From contig NZ_BLIV01000002.1 of assembly GCF_009811755.1 (NCBI RefSeq), positions 613,001 to 677,000 of the forward strand: 64,000 bases of DNA, read 5' to 3'. Numbering within the stretch: position 1 is the stretch's first letter; each line of letters begins with the position of its first letter. A program made the translations under genes and the position numbers. Source of the stretch: Roseobacter cerasinus (GTDB lineage: Bacteria > Pseudomonadota > Alphaproteobacteria > Rhodobacterales > Rhodobacteraceae). Under the pieces are notes generated by a model. The model was given only the letters and a program-made list of their open reading frames with translations. It did not search any database and was not told the origin of the DNA. Below, piece after piece: positions 44,014 to 54,345 of this stretch.

Positions 44014-44457
44014 CTAGGCTGCGTCGGCGCGCAGCGCGGCGCGGGCTTTCAGAATACCCAGCGCCGCCTCTGCCGCCTCACGACCCTTCTGCACGAAATG
44101 CGCACGATAGATCGCATTGTGGTGCTCGGTTTCCTGATACTGATGTGGGGTCAGCGCGACGGACAGCACCGGCACTCCGGTCTCCAGCCCGGCCTGCATC
44201 AAACCCTGAACGACCGATTGCGCAACGAAATCATGGCGATAGATGCCGCCATCGACCACAAATGCAGCGCAGGCGACTGCCGCATAGCGCCCCGAGCGCG
44301 CCATATCTCGCGCCATCAGCGGCAGCTCGAAGGCGCCCGGCACGTCGATCACTTCAATCTGCGCTGGCGAGATGACTTCACTGAAGCCATCCAGCGCACG
44401 ATCCACGATATCGGCGTGCCACCGGGCTTTGACAAAGGCGAAACGGGTGTGTGTCAT
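44014..44457 (-). CDS. ribH2: 6,7-dimethyl-8-ribityllumazine synthase, type 2
   Basis: A 147-residue enzyme. FVKARWHADIVDRALDGFSE, IEVIDVPGAFELPLMARDMA and GVPVLSVALTPHQYQETEHH fit the RibH2 subgroup (as in Brucella and rhizobia), which forms decamers. It joins the ribityl pyrimidine and 3,4-dihydroxybutanone phosphate to give the riboflavin precursor. An FMN riboswitch lies upstream, and no other rib gene is adjacent. Confidence 0.92.
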   Translation of the reverse strand: MTHTRFAFVKARWHADIVDRALDGFSEVISPAQIEVIDVPGAFELPLMARDMARSGRYAAVACAAFVVDGGIYRHDFVAQSVVQGLMQAGLETGVPVLSVALTPHQYQETEHHNAIYRAHFVQKGREAAEAALGILKARAALRADAA

Positions 44458-44534
44458 GGGGATCTCCTCTAGGTTCAGACACGTCCACCCAAGGCGATCA
44501 CGGCTGCGCACGGGCCCAAGACCCGCGTCAGTCG

Positions 44535-44690
44535 CATTCTCTTTCATCCGGACTGTGACCGTCGGCTCTGGCTTCTCACCAGATCTGCTGGACCAAGGGA
44601 TTTCAGCGAGAAACCCATTGCGCTCGCGGGCTCGAAGGTCAGTGCCTCCATACCGCCGGTGGGGAATTCCACCCCGCCCTGAGAATGTGC
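44535..44690 (-). promoter_or_regulatory. FMN riboswitch (RFN element)
   Basis: Minus-strand order: AGGGCGGGGTGGAATTCCCC, ACCGGCGGTATGGAGG, GAGCCCGCGAGCG, CAGATCTGGTGAGAAGCCAG, AGCCGACGGTCACAGTCCGG, ATGAAAGAGAATG. This is the full FMN aptamer. It lies about 80 bases upstream of ribH2, whose expression it should reduce when FMN is abundant. Confidence 0.95.
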
Positions 44691-44753
44691 ACAACTTGCC
44701 AAGGGACAGCAAAGCCTGCAAGAGGAAAGCCGCGTTCGAGATCGAGGCCAGCC

Positions 44754-45386
44754 ATGCATCCCAACCCGGTGTTTCACACGCACACACAGGATCAGAACCT
44801 TGCGTTTGCGCGCGAACGGGCTTTTGGCGTGCTGGCCGTCAGCGGGGCCGATGCGCCTTGGCTGTCCCATGTGCCGTTTCTTCTGGCGGAGGATGGCGCA
44901 TCTCTGGGGCTGCACCTGCTGCGCTCCAATCCGATTGCACGGGCGCTGAAGGCGGGGCCGCTGCCCGCACGCCTCGCCGTGTCGGGGCCAGACAGCTATG
45001 TCTCTCCCGATTGGTACGGTGTCGAGGATCAAGTGCCCACGTGGAACTACGTCGCCGTGCACCTGACCGGGTCGCTGGAGCTGCGCCCGCAGGAGGAGCT
45101 GCATGATCTGCTGGATCGACAGTCAGCCCTCTTTGAGGAGCGTTTGCTGCCCAAACCGGCGTGGCTGACCTCTAAGATGTCGCAAGGCGTGATGGAGCGG
45201 ATGATGCGGGCCATCGCGCCCTGCCGGATGACGGTCACCGCCGTTGACGGCACCTGGAAGCTCAATCAGAACAAGCCTGACGACGTCCGCCTGCAGGCAG
45301 CGGACCACGTCGAAGCCTTTGGGCAGGGAATGGAGCTTCCGGTTCTGGCAGCCCTCATGCGCGGGGCCAATGGACACGGCACCTAG
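44754..45386 (+). CDS. FMN-binding PaiB-like protein
   Basis: A 210-residue protein. HPNPVFHTHTQDQNLAFARE, WLSHVPFLLAEDG, GPDSYVSPDWYG and VPTWNYVAVHLTG form the FMN-binding split barrel of the PaiB family, and KMSQGVMERMMRAIAPCRMT and KLNQNKPDD finish it. PaiB was described as a regulator of sporulation and protease genes in Bacillus; here a flavin-dependent redox or heme-related role is equally possible. It starts divergently from the FMN riboswitch. Confidence 0.87.
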   Translation: MHPNPVFHTHTQDQNLAFARERAFGVLAVSGADAPWLSHVPFLLAEDGASLGLHLLRSNPIARALKAGPLPARLAVSGPDSYVSPDWYGVEDQVPTWNYVAVHLTGSLELRPQEELHDLLDRQSALFEERLLPKPAWLTSKMSQGVMERMMRAIAPCRMTVTAVDGTWKLNQNKPDDVRLQAADHVEAFGQGMELPVLAALMRGANGHGT

Positions 45387-45427
45387 CTCTGTTAGGGTCA
45401 CCGCGACATCGCAAGGAGGATTGCCTG

Positions 45428-46039
45428 ATGAAGCTCTACCATTCCCCCGCATCGCCGTTTGTGCGCAAAGTTGTCGTCCTGCTGCATGAGCTGGGCAAGG
45501 CGGAGGAGGTCGAGCTGATCGACGTCCAGTCAACCGCCTTTGCCTCCGACAGCAGTCTTGCCGCCAGTAACCCCTTGGCCAAACTGCCCTCTTTGGTGCG
45601 GGACAATGGAACCACACTTTATGACAGTCGGGTGATCACCGCCTTTCTGAACGATCTTTACGGCGGCAAGATGTACCCAACCGGCACCGCGCGGTGGGAG
45701 ACGCTGACCCTCGAAGCAACCGGCGATGGGATCATGGATTCGGCGGTGTCGATGGCCTATGAGATGCGCCTGCGGCCCGAAGAGATGCAGTACGGAGACT
45801 GGATCGAAGCGCAGTGGGAAAAGGTCGCCCGCGCGATCTCGGTGTTGAACGCGCGCTGGGTCAGTCATTTGTCGGGCCCGATCGATATGGGCCACATCTC
45901 GGTGGCCTGTGCCTTGTCCTATGTCGATTTTCGCCATGGAGCGCGGAACTGGCGTGCAGGCAACGACGCCCTGGCGAAATGGCACGAAGATTTTGATTCG
46001 CGCCCGTCCATGGGTGCGACGAAACCGCCCGCCACCTAG
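45428..46039 (+). CDS. glutathione S-transferase family protein
   Basis: A 203-residue cytosolic GST. The thioredoxin-like N-terminal domain has KLYHSPASPFVRKVVVLLHE, NPLAKLPSLVRDNGTTLYDS (cis-Pro and glutathione-binding Ser), and the helical domain ends in FRHGARNWRAGNDALAKWHE. The catalytic residue is probably Ser8 or a nearby residue. AGGAGGATTGCCTG precedes the ATG. Substrate unknown. Confidence 0.88.
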   Translation: MKLYHSPASPFVRKVVVLLHELGKAEEVELIDVQSTAFASDSSLAASNPLAKLPSLVRDNGTTLYDSRVITAFLNDLYGGKMYPTGTARWETLTLEATGDGIMDSAVSMAYEMRLRPEEMQYGDWIEAQWEKVARAISVLNARWVSHLSGPIDMGHISVACALSYVDFRHGARNWRAGNDALAKWHEDFDSRPSMGATKPPAT

Positions 46040-46239
46040 GAAACAGGATCGAATTAACGTTTTGAACGCGGGTTCGGTCTAAGAAACCGCGCAAAAGGCC
46101 TATGCCTGCGACCGTTTGCGCCTGTTTGATTACTAGACGTGACGGAAGCACGGCGCTACATAGCCGCTGGAGAAAGGCTGCGCTTTGCGCGGCCACTTGT
46201 GTTATTTGCCGGTCCCCGGCCCTGGAAATGGAGCAACCC

Positions 46240-46797
46240 GTGTCCCACGCAGAAGATAACGAAGGCAGCCGCAGGGATTTCCTCTACTACGCCACTGCTG
46301 GTGCCGGCGCGGTCACCGCAGGTGCTGCGGTCTGGCCTCTGGTGAACCAGATGAACCCCTCCGCCGACGTGCGTGCGGCCAGCACGATGCGTGTGGACGT
46401 TGCTGGCCTTGAGCCGGGATCGCAATTGCGGGTTCTGTTTTTGGGCAAGCCGGTGTTTATCCGGCGCCGTACCGAGGAAGAGATCGCCGAGGCACGCGCG
46501 GTTGAGTTGTCGGATTTGCCAGATGGGGACTCGCGCAACGCAAATGCCGAAGGCACCGATGCCTCGGACGAGAACCGCACCATTGATGAAGCCGGTGAAT
46601 GGCTGGTCATGACCGGCGTCTGCACACATCTGGGCTGCATTCCGCTGGACAACGCGGGCAATTTCGGCGGCTGGTTCTGCCCTTGCCACGGCTCGCACTA
46701 CGACATCTCCGGGCGCATCCGCCAGGGGCCTGCGCCGGAAAATCTGCCGGTTCCGCAGGCAGAGTTCGTCGACGACACAACAATCTTGCTTGGTTAA
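46240..46797 (+). CDS. petA: cytochrome bc1 Rieske iron-sulfur subunit
   Basis: A 185-residue protein. [20 protein letters not shown] starts a Tat-type anchor with one helix, and the cluster-binding motifs are [10 protein letters not shown] and [20 protein letters not shown]. It passes electrons from quinol to cytochrome c1. The GTG start (VSHAEDN) matches the known Rhodobacter N-terminus and has GGAG at seven bases; an ATG four codons earlier is less likely. Confidence 0.96.
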   Translation: MSHAEDNEGSRRDFLYYATAGAGAVTAGAAVWPLVNQMNPSADVRAASTMRVDVAGLEPGSQLRVLFLGKPVFIRRRTEEEIAEARAVELSDLPDGDSRNANAEGTDASDENRTIDEAGEWLVMTGVCTHLGCIPLDNAGNFGGWFCPCHGSHYDISGRIRQGPAPENLPVPQAEFVDDTTILLG

Positions 46798-46809
46798 GGG
46801 AGAAACCTG

Positions 46810-48162
46810 ATGGCTGGAATTCCTCACGACCATTATGAACCGAAGGCGGCTTGGGAAAAGAGCCTATCGAAGCGGTTGCCGATCGTCGGATTGATGTATG
46901 ATACATTGATGATCCCGACTCCCAAGAACCTCAACTGGATGTGGATCTGGGGCATCGTGCTGACCTTTGTGCTGGTGCTGCAGATCGTGACCGGCATTGT
47001 GCTGGTGATGCACTACACCCCGCATGTCGACTACGCGTTTTCGTCCGTTGAACACATCATGCGCAACGTGAACGGCGGGCATATGCTGCGGTATATCCAC
47101 ATGAATGGTGCGTCACTGTTCTTTGTGGCGGTCTATGCGCACATCCTGCGCGGGCTTTACTACGGCTCTTACAAGGCGCCGCGCGAGATCACATGGATCA
47201 TCGGCATGCTGATCTATCTGCTGATGATGGGTACGGCCTTCATGGGTTACGTGCTGCCCTGGGGGCAAATGTCTTTCTGGGGTGCGACCGTGATCACCGG
47301 TCTATTCGGTGCCATCCCCTTCGTAGGCGATGCGCTGCAGGCTTGGCTGCTGGGTGGACCGGCGGTGGACAACGCTACGCTGAACCGGTTTTTCTCGCTG
47401 CATTACCTGCTGCCCTTCGTGATCCTCGGCCTTGTGGTGGTGCACATCTGGGCCTTCCATACAACCGGCAACAACAATCCCACCGGTGTTGAAGTGCGTC
47501 GGACTTCGAAGGAAGAGGCCGAGAAAGACACGCTGCCGTTCTGGCCCTACTTCGTGATCAAGGACCTCTTCGCGCTGGCGGTGATTCTTGCGGTGTTCTT
47601 TGCGGTTGTGGGCTTCATGCCCAACTACCTCGGCCACCCGGATAACTACATCGAGGCAGATCCGCTGGTGACACCGTCGCACATCGTGCCCGAATGGTAC
47701 TTCCTGCCGTTCTACGCGATCCTGCGGGCCTTTGATGACACCGTCTGGGTTGTGCAAATCGCGTCCTTCGTCACCGGTGGCATCATTGACGCGAAGTTCT
47801 TTGGCGTGCTTGCGATGTTTGGCTCCATTGCCGTGATGGCGCTGGCCCCCTGGCTCGACACATCCTCGATCCGCTCGGCGCGCTACCGCCCAATGCTGAA
47901 GTGGTGGTTCTGGCTATTCGTCGTGAACTTCTTCGTGCTGATGTGGGTGGGTGCGATGCCTGCGGAAGGGATCTATCCGATCATCGCGTTGATCGGCTCG
48001 GCATACTGGTTCGCCTATTTCCTGATCATCCTGCCGCTTTTGGGCGTGATCGAGAAGCCACTGGCGCAACCGGACACCATCGAAGACGATTTTGTCGCGC
48101 ACTATCCGAAGTCATCGAAAGATGCCGCCGGTGGTCAAGCGCAAGCCACGCCTGCTGAATAA
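46810..48162 (+). CDS. petB: cytochrome bc1 cytochrome b
   Basis: A 450-residue membrane protein with eight helices. [20 protein letters not shown] supplies heme ligands, [20 protein letters not shown] lies at the quinol site, and [20 protein letters not shown] contains the PEWY quinol-oxidation motif. It oxidizes ubiquinol and pumps protons by the Q cycle. Twelve bases follow petA. Confidence 0.97.
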   Translation: MAGIPHDHYEPKAAWEKSLSKRLPIVGLMYDTLMIPTPKNLNWMWIWGIVLTFVLVLQIVTGIVLVMHYTPHVDYAFSSVEHIMRNVNGGHMLRYIHMNGASLFFVAVYAHILRGLYYGSYKAPREITWIIGMLIYLLMMGTAFMGYVLPWGQMSFWGATVITGLFGAIPFVGDALQAWLLGGPAVDNATLNRFFSLHYLLPFVILGLVVVHIWAFHTTGNNNPTGVEVRRTSKEEAEKDTLPFWPYFVIKDLFALAVILAVFFAVVGFMPNYLGHPDNYIEADPLVTPSHIVPEWYFLPFYAILRAFDDTVWVVQIASFVTGGIIDAKFFGVLAMFGSIAVMALAPWLDTSSIRSARYRPMLKWWFWLFVVNFFVLMWVGAMPAEGIYPIIALIGSAYWFAYFLIILPLLGVIEKPLAQPDTIEDDFVAHYPKSSKDAAGGQAQATPAE

Positions 48163-48177
48163 AGGAACACATAACTC

Positions 48178-48966
48178 ATGTTCAGAACACTCACACTCAG
48201 CGCTGTGGCGGCTCTCGGGTTGGCCACGGCCGGTCACGCGGCTGGTGCTTACGACACGCATATCGAAGACTTCGATTTCTCTTTCGAAGGTCCATTCGGC
48301 GCCTATGATCAGAACCAGCTGCAACGTGGCCTGCAGGTCTACACCGAGATTTGTTCCGCTTGTCATGGTCTGAAATTCGTTCCGATCCGGTCTCTCTCGG
48401 AAGAGGGCGGACCTTCGATGCCGGAAGATCAGGTGCGCGCTTACGCGGAGCAGTTCGAGGTCTATGACGCGGCGGACGATGATTTTCGCGCAGCACGCCC
48501 CTCGGACTATTTCCCGGAATCGGGCCTTGAGACCGCACCGGACCTGAGCCTGATGGCCAAGGCCCGCGCAGGCTTCCACGGCCCGTATGGCCTGGGGATC
48601 AATCAATTCTTCAAGGGCATCGGTGGGCCGGAGTACATTGCCTCTCTGCTGACAGGGTACACTGGCGAAGAGAAAGAAGAAGCTGGCGTGACGCTTTACG
48701 AAAACAAGGCGTTCCCCGGTGGCTGGTTGTCGATGGCACCGCCGCTCTACGGTGAGGATGTGGAGTATGCAGACGGTCACGAAAACGATCTGCACCACCT
48801 GTCTGAGGACGTTGCAGCCTTCCTGATGTGGACGGCGGAGCCGAAGATGATGGCGCGCAAGCAGGCAGGGTTTGTCGGTGTGGTCTTCCTGACCCTGCTT
48901 TCGGTCCTTTTGTACCTGACCAACAAACGCCTCTGGGCGCCGGTGAAGGGTAAAGAAACGCTCTAG
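48178..48966 (+). CDS. petC: cytochrome bc1 cytochrome c1
   Basis: A 262-residue protein. Signal peptide [20 protein letters not shown], heme site [11 protein letters not shown], axial methionine region [17 protein letters not shown] and a C-terminal anchor [16 protein letters not shown]. It takes electrons from the Rieske protein to soluble cytochrome c. It ends the petABC operon, followed by a strong hairpin. Confidence 0.96.
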   Translation: MFRTLTLSAVAALGLATAGHAAGAYDTHIEDFDFSFEGPFGAYDQNQLQRGLQVYTEICSACHGLKFVPIRSLSEEGGPSMPEDQVRAYAEQFEVYDAADDDFRAARPSDYFPESGLETAPDLSLMAKARAGFHGPYGLGINQFFKGIGGPEYIASLLTGYTGEEKEEAGVTLYENKAFPGGWLSMAPPLYGEDVEYADGHENDLHHLSEDVAAFLMWTAEPKMMARKQAGFVGVVFLTLLSVLLYLTNKRLWAPVKGKETL

Positions 48967-48996
48967 GTCTCGCGACCTTACATCGGTGAAAGTAAA

Positions 48997-49028
48997 GAAC
49001 CCCCCGTGCGGATCCGCGCGGGGGGTTC
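48997..49028 (+). terminator. long GC hairpin after petC
   Basis: GAACCCCCCGTGCGGA pairs with TCCGCGCGGGGGGTTC (one G-U pair) across a GGATCC centre. It lies 30 bases after the petC stop. Only a short T-rich stretch follows, so it is a likely terminator or 3' stabilizer. Confidence 0.65.
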
Positions 49029-49230
49029 CTGTCTGCACCTTCGCAATGAAGGTCAATTACAGACCCTGGGGAGAGTAAGAATCGGATGGTCTGACAATCA
49101 CGGCTAGTTGGCAGCTAGAAGCATCGTTTACCGTGATCCCATTCCTGTCCCTTTTTTGAAATCACTCCGTTACCGAACTCGTTACCCTGTCAAACAAGGT
49201 CTCCACTCACTACCCATCACCAACAATAAT

Positions 49231-49383
49231 CTAACAATATATCTTCGGACCTTTGAGGTATGTGAACTTGGTCACATTACGTCGATTTTTAGGGAGCGAA
49301 TTTGCTGTGGAAGCGCGACGAAACGCGGGCAAAGTGGCCTGCGCCAGAGAGTTGCCGATCGTCATTGTCAGTTGAACAGCCAT
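49231..49383 (-). CDS. small ORF, 50 residues, hypothetical
   Basis: The predicted product begins MAVQLTMTIGNSLAQATLPA and continues with a basic, serine/arginine-rich tail. GGAGGGAACG precedes the ATG, a strong ribosome site, and the start lies 13 bases after the stop of another small ORF in the same direction. No known family is recognised. The region is otherwise gene-free; the tail may be noise. Confidence 0.35.
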   Translation of the reverse strand: MAVQLTMTIGNSLAQATLPAFRRASTANSLPKNRRNVTKFTYLKGPKIYC

Positions 49384-49396
49384 CGTTCCCTCCGCC

Positions 49397-49546
49397 TTAA
49401 AATCGGCGGTGAAATCGTTCGATCATGGACTGAGCCACGCGGACCTCGCGGTCTGCCTCGGCCAGCCATGTCAGAATGGTCTGAACCCGCGAGTTCGCTG
49501 GAGGAACCCTTGCAGGATCAGATGTTTTTTTGCCGCGGCGTGTCAT
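49397..49546 (-). CDS. small ORF, 49 residues, hypothetical
   Basis: The predicted product starts MTRRGKKTSDPARVPPANSR and ends with an amphipathic helix containing TWLAEADREVRVAQ and FHRRF. It is basic at both ends. AAGGGG lies seven to eight bases before the ATG. It is followed by a second small ORF with its own ribosome site. No homology is recognised. It may be a real short gene or a leftover of a mobile element. Confidence 0.4.
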   Translation of the reverse strand: MTRRGKKTSDPARVPPANSRVQTILTWLAEADREVRVAQSMIERFHRRF

Positions 49547-49677
49547 GTCGTAGCCCCTTGTTCTGCCGTGGAACCCCGGTCACCCGGGGTATGTCAGATC
49601 AGTGCGTTCTGCTGTGATCTGATCCTGTTATGGCGCAGAAACGAATCGAGGTCTGTGAAACGGATCACACGGGCGAA

Positions 49678-50352
49678 TTAAATCTGATGCAGGTCTGCCA
49701 TGACCTGAAGGGCCTCTCTGTCAAGCACTCGCACGCCGCCGCGCGACGCTTCGATCACGCCGGCTCGCTTCCAGATTGACAGCGTTTTTGATACGGCTTC
49801 GCGCGTGGCACCGACAAATTCCGCCAGCTCCGATTGCGACAGCGGCAGTGTCGAAAGCTGCTTAGATCCGTCCACCGTCAGGTACAGGATCTTGCGGGCC
49901 AGACGTGCGGGCATGGAAAGAAAGACCTGTTCGTTCAACTGGCTGCTCATCCACCGCATCCGCTCTCCTGCGAGTTGGATCATGTCAATGCCCAGATCCG
50001 GCGCCTTGCGGATCGCGCGCAGCATATCGGCGTTTTTAACGCCGCGCAGGCGGGTGGGTTCAAGCGCGGTTACCGTTGCCGTGCGGGTGCCGGGGTCGAA
50101 CAGCGCGATCTCACCGAACAGCGCACCGGGGCGCATCACATCCAGCGACAGCTTACGCCCCTCACGGGACAGGACGCTGAATTCGAGAGAGCCTGATACG
50201 ATTGCGTAGAGCGTGTCGCCGATATCGCCCTGTTCGAAGAGCACCTGACCCTCTTCCAGAACCACTTCGGTTGCGACCGATGCCATCAGATCAGACAGAT
50301 CCTGGGACGCGTGGGCCAGAAACCCCGTTTTTGGCAATGTGACCGTGTCCAT
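49678..50352 (-). CDS. Crp/Fnr-family transcriptional regulator
   Basis: A 224-residue regulator. The cyclic-nucleotide-binding fold includes VLFEQGDIGDTLYAIVSGSL and FGEIALFDPGTRTATVTALE, and the HTH is SQSELAEFVGATREAVSKTL. It lacks the N-terminal cysteine cluster of Fnr, so it is not an iron-sulfur oxygen sensor. The residues of the canonical cAMP pocket (RTA in GTRTATV) are partly present. Its targets are unknown. It is a single gene with long empty flanks. Confidence 0.88.
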   Translation of the reverse strand: MDTVTLPKTGFLAHASQDLSDLMASVATEVVLEEGQVLFEQGDIGDTLYAIVSGSLEFSVLSREGRKLSLDVMRPGALFGEIALFDPGTRTATVTALEPTRLRGVKNADMLRAIRKAPDLGIDMIQLAGERMRWMSSQLNEQVFLSMPARLARKILYLTVDGSKQLSTLPLSQSELAEFVGATREAVSKTLSIWKRAGVIEASRGGVRVLDREALQVMADLHQI

Positions 50353-51089
50353 TGTTGTCCCCTCTCCTTTCCGCTTGGTGTGCCCCTTAACGCCTTTTTT
50401 ATGCTGGGTGTAGTCCTGATCGGATGACGCGATGGCTTGCGCAGGGGGCAGCCTGCCGGTCTCGACCTCTATGAACGATCAAAGGTGCTGCTCCCTAAGT
50501 CACACCCTGCGGGTGCGACGTTGCCAGTTTCGTGTCTGCGTTGGGGGATGGCAGATATGACCGGCACAAGGACTGCCATCGGTCAGCCATATTGGAGGTC
50601 AAGAGATACGATCTCGACCCACTGTCGGCGGCATCCGCGCCCGCGCTGATTTTGCCAGCTGCGCTGCTTTGACCTCGCGATGATTGGTGTCTACATACCG
50701 GCGACCAAAGTGCGTTGGATGACATCACCGTTGCCAAACTGTCTGGCTTCGATTGAGCCATCCGCAAGGTGCCGCCCCGGGGCATCATCCCCAGGATCGA
50801 CCTGTCCAAGTGCTCCAATATACCTCTCCCACAAGGTGCAACCAGAGTAGCGATCAACGCACTGGCTTGTCACGAGCTTTCTTGTGACCGCTGCAGAGGG
50901 GCCGCGCGCGACTTGGACCTGCAGGCCGATTGCTCCGCCTTTCGACGTGGGTCGACCTCAATGAAAGCCGGGTGTCGTCGACAAGAAAGCGCGCTCGTCG
51001 ATGATCTCGATACTGCCGCTGGCAAAACCGCGCCTTTGATCTGAGCGAGGCGCCGACACTTTTCTGCGATTGCCGTATGACCTGCCTGA
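50353..51089. other. gene-poor stretch, no supportable gene
   Basis: Only short, mutually overlapping frames without ribosome sites or recognisable motifs were found between the Crp/Fnr gene and the chemoreceptor. The part next to 50352 holds the regulator's promoter. Decayed coding sequence is possible but could not be identified. Confidence 0.5.
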
Positions 51090-54062
51090 TCAACCTGCGA
51101 GAGGCATGGATTGCGGTGGTTCGTGTCCACCTACCTCAAACTTGCCAATCGTTTCTGCGAGCGATTTCGCCTGAGCCGTCAGCGCATGGCTGGCTGCCGT
51201 GGTCTCCTCAAACATGGCCGCATTTTGCTGGGTCAGCCCGTCAAGCTGATTGACCGCTGTGTTGATCTCCGCCAGCCCATGCGACTGCTCGGTCGTCGCT
51301 TCTGACATCTCTGAAACCAGCGCCGCGATATCGCCGACCGCTGCAACAATCTCCTGCAAGGCGGTGCCGGTCCTATCGACCATGGAGACCCCGTTTTCGA
51401 TCTGTTGACCAGTTGCGGAGATCAGGGCCGCGATTTCTGTTGCCGCTTGCGAAGACTGCTGCGCCAGGGCCCGCACTTCGGATGCGACAACTGCAAACCC
51501 GCGACCGGCTTCCCCCGCGCGGGCGGCTTCGACGCCCGCGTTCAGGGCAAGGAGGTTGGTCTGAAAAGAGATGTTTTCGATCACTTCGACGATCGTTGTT
51601 ATCGAGGTTGAGGAGGCGGCGATTTCCTGCATGGCCGTCTCCGCCTTTGACATCACCTTGCCGCCCTCATCCGCCTTGGCCTGCGTCGCCTCCACCAACG
51701 TCGCGGCCTGCTGAGCCCGGTCGGCGGCTGATTTTACCGACGCGGTCATCTGATCCAGCGCTGCGGCCGTCTCTTCGAGGGTCGAGGCCTGGGTCTCTGT
51801 TCGTGACGCGAGATCGTCCGCCGCATTGGTGATCTCGACCGCTTCGGAATGAATGGTTTGCGCGTTTTCGGAGATCGCCCTCAGGGCCGTTTCCAGGCTG
51901 GACAGGGCTGCATTGTAGTCCGTACGCAATTCCTCGTATTCGGGTGCGTAGTCTGCGGTGATTTGATCTATCAGGCGCCGTTGCGATAGGGATTTGAGCG
52001 CAGATCGCAGCGAATTGACCACCGTATCTTGAGCGGCCACCATCTTTCTCCGGTCTGCCCGATCTGCTGCTTTGGCGAGATAGGAGGCGGTCACGTCATT
52101 GGCGATCAGGATAAAGCTGCCCGGTTCACCGGTATGATCTGCGACCGTGGTAAAGCCACCTTCGATGTAGGCAGGGCCGTTTGATGTGGTCAGCTGAAAG
52201 CACCCAAACACCCGGTCGCCACGGATCAGCTCCGCCCAGAAATTCCGGGGCGCTGCGCTGTCCTCCTGTTCGAGGGATACGACATCGCTCACCGCACGGC
52301 CTGTGATCTGGTCAGCGGTCCCGCCGATCAGGTCGATGGCCTTGTCGTTGACGCTGAGAATGCGTCCATCCAGCATGACTTCAATCTGCGCCTGAGTGAC
52401 GTCGAGTGATTGCATGATGGCGGTATTGCGCAAAACCTCTGTCCGGTCTCGCCATTCGGTCACAAACCCGATGTGCTCTCCGTCATTGTTTTTGACTGCG
52501 GCGACACCGAGGCTAAGCACCAGATCGCCGATTTTAAATGTGGTTGTCAGCGGCAGGGTGTCGATATCGCCCGACATCGCATCCCGTACGTCATCGGAGA
52601 TATGCAGCGCATGAAAATCATGGCCAACAAGGTCAGTGGGGTCGAAGACCGGCAGCACCTTGGCGAGCTGCGGTGTGTTGTCTTCGAACAATTTTGTCAG
52701 GGCCGCGTTTGCCCAGACAACACGGAAATCCAACCCCACAAGCATCATCGCGGAAGATGACGCCTCGAATGCAGCCCCCTTGTAGGAGGCATCGCGCCCC
52801 ACCGCGTCCGCCCGGATCAGAGAGTTGCGAAACTCCTCAAGTGTTTGTGCGATCTCGCCAATCTCATCGCCCCGGTCGAGATGCGGTACAACAATAGCAT
52901 AGTCGTTCCGGGCCACTTGAGCCATCGCCGTCCCGACCCGCCCAAGCGGTGCGCTGACAGACCGGGCAAGCAGGATGGCAATCGCGGCGGCAGCAACAAC
53001 CAGGAGACCACCGCCCTGGATGAAGGCATTGCGCATGTCCACGATGGGCGCCAGCACTTCGGCCGTATCTTGCGAGATGACGACGGCAAAGTCGGTGCCC
53101 AGAAACGACATGGGCTGGACCTGCGCCAGGGCCGGTTGGCCTGTCAGCCCCTGTATCTCCGTCAGAACCGCGTTTTCACTCGTGACCAGGTCGCGCACGG
53201 CTTCGCTGACGCTGGTGGTCAGAATGTCGTTTCGTTCGGTCAACAGAGCATCCGTGCGCAGCAGCCCATCGGTGCCAAGGATAAAGGCGCTCCCGGTTTC
53301 GCCCAGACCTGCAACGCCCTGAACAGTATTGTTGAGCCGATCGATCGGCATTTGATAGGCTAAAACACCAATGCGGCTGCCATCTTCGGCAAAGAGGGGC
53401 GCGCCCATGAAGGCAGCGGGCGCATCGGCACTGGGCGCATAGGGCGCAAAGTCGATAAACACCGGCGGCTGCCCCTTATCCAGAGTGGAAGCGGCAGAGA
53501 ACACCTGTGCCAGCCCGCTGTCGCGCCACTGGCCGGTGTTCATATTGGTGGCAAAATCCAGTTCCTTGAAGACGGAATAGACCAGGTTGCCTTGCGTATC
53601 GAAAAGAAAGACGTCGTAGTAGCCAAGCCGCTGCTGTAAATCATGAAAATGCGGGTGGTACTGTGCATGCAGCGCATCATACCAGAGCTCGCTGTCAGCT
53701 GCGTAGAGCCTGTCTTTCTCGCCAAGCGGGTGCGGGTTGTCAGTGATGTAGAGGGCTTGCAAGGTCTCGACCGGGTCTGCCAGCTCCTGAAACGCCACTG
53801 AGAAGGCCTCCAGCGCTTCGACGGCATAGGGGTTGAGCGCTTCGATCATGAGATTGTTCTCGATACTGTCGAGATATGAGGTCACGATCTGTGCGTTGCT
53901 CTGGGCCAGCGCCTGCAGTTTTTCTTCGGCGCTGTCGAGCGCCGTTTGCTTGGACTTTGCGTAGCTTACGGCCCCCATCGCCACAATGGCGACGGTGGTC
54001 ATGGCAACCATTACCAGAGGTAGTTTCCGGCTGATCCGGACCTGCTGAAATAGGGCGGGCAT
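51090..54062 (-). CDS. methyl-accepting chemotaxis protein with Cache-like and PAS domains
   Basis: A 990-residue receptor. One N-terminal helix ([20 protein letters not shown]) precedes a periplasmic sensor of about 300 residues ending at a second helix ([20 protein letters not shown]). HAMP, two PAS domains ([33 protein letters not shown]) and a signalling domain with [20 protein letters not shown] and [20 protein letters not shown] follow. The start is the ATG with GGAGG at eight bases. The ligand is unknown. It neighbours the sox genes but is not cotranscribed with them. Confidence 0.9.
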   Translation of the reverse strand: MPALFQQVRISRKLPLVMVAMTTVAIVAMGAVSYAKSKQTALDSAEEKLQALAQSNAQIVTSYLDSIENNLMIEALNPYAVEALEAFSVAFQELADPVETLQALYITDNPHPLGEKDRLYAADSELWYDALHAQYHPHFHDLQQRLGYYDVFLFDTQGNLVYSVFKELDFATNMNTGQWRDSGLAQVFSAASTLDKGQPPVFIDFAPYAPSADAPAAFMGAPLFAEDGSRIGVLAYQMPIDRLNNTVQGVAGLGETGSAFILGTDGLLRTDALLTERNDILTTSVSEAVRDLVTSENAVLTEIQGLTGQPALAQVQPMSFLGTDFAVVISQDTAEVLAPIVDMRNAFIQGGGLLVVAAAAIAILLARSVSAPLGRVGTAMAQVARNDYAIVVPHLDRGDEIGEIAQTLEEFRNSLIRADAVGRDASYKGAAFEASSSAMMLVGLDFRVVWANAALTKLFEDNTPQLAKVLPVFDPTDLVGHDFHALHISDDVRDAMSGDIDTLPLTTTFKIGDLVLSLGVAAVKNNDGEHIGFVTEWRDRTEVLRNTAIMQSLDVTQAQIEVMLDGRILSVNDKAIDLIGGTADQITGRAVSDVVSLEQEDSAAPRNFWAELIRGDRVFGCFQLTTSNGPAYIEGGFTTVADHTGEPGSFILIANDVTASYLAKAADRADRRKMVAAQDTVVNSLRSALKSLSQRRLIDQITADYAPEYEELRTDYNAALSSLETALRAISENAQTIHSEAVEITNAADDLASRTETQASTLEETAAALDQMTASVKSAADRAQQAATLVEATQAKADEGGKVMSKAETAMQEIAASSTSITTIVEVIENISFQTNLLALNAGVEAARAGEAGRGFAVVASEVRALAQQSSQAATEIAALISATGQQIENGVSMVDRTGTALQEIVAAVGDIAALVSEMSEATTEQSHGLAEINTAVNQLDGLTQQNAAMFEETTAASHALTAQAKSLAETIGKFEVGGHEPPQSMPLAG

Positions 54063-54345
54063 GCACATTGCCTCCGATATACAATTGCATACAAATTAGG
54101 CATCGAGCGTAAAGATACCCTTTAAGAGCCAGTGGCAATTTTATCATTCGGTGTATTGTGATTGACTTGGGAGACTCCAAGGGACGTTTAGCGGCCCGCC
54201 TGTTCAGTCGGGCTGTGCAGCGAGGGAAATTGCGCGCCTGCTTCAAGACACATCAACGCGCTGGCGTCCGATGCCCGCATTGATTTTTTTTATTGTGCTA
54301 GCACCAGCACAGACGACTGGTTGCCGGTCTGAGCCGTTGGCCGCA

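Noticed and set aside
48112-49056. 314-residue minus-strand frame over petC
   Set aside because: Antisense to cytochrome c1, crosses its terminator hairpin, no recognisable domain.
49108-49617. 169-residue plus-strand frame after petC
   Set aside because: Low-complexity composition, no ribosome site or family; the minus strand there has short ORFs with better start signals.
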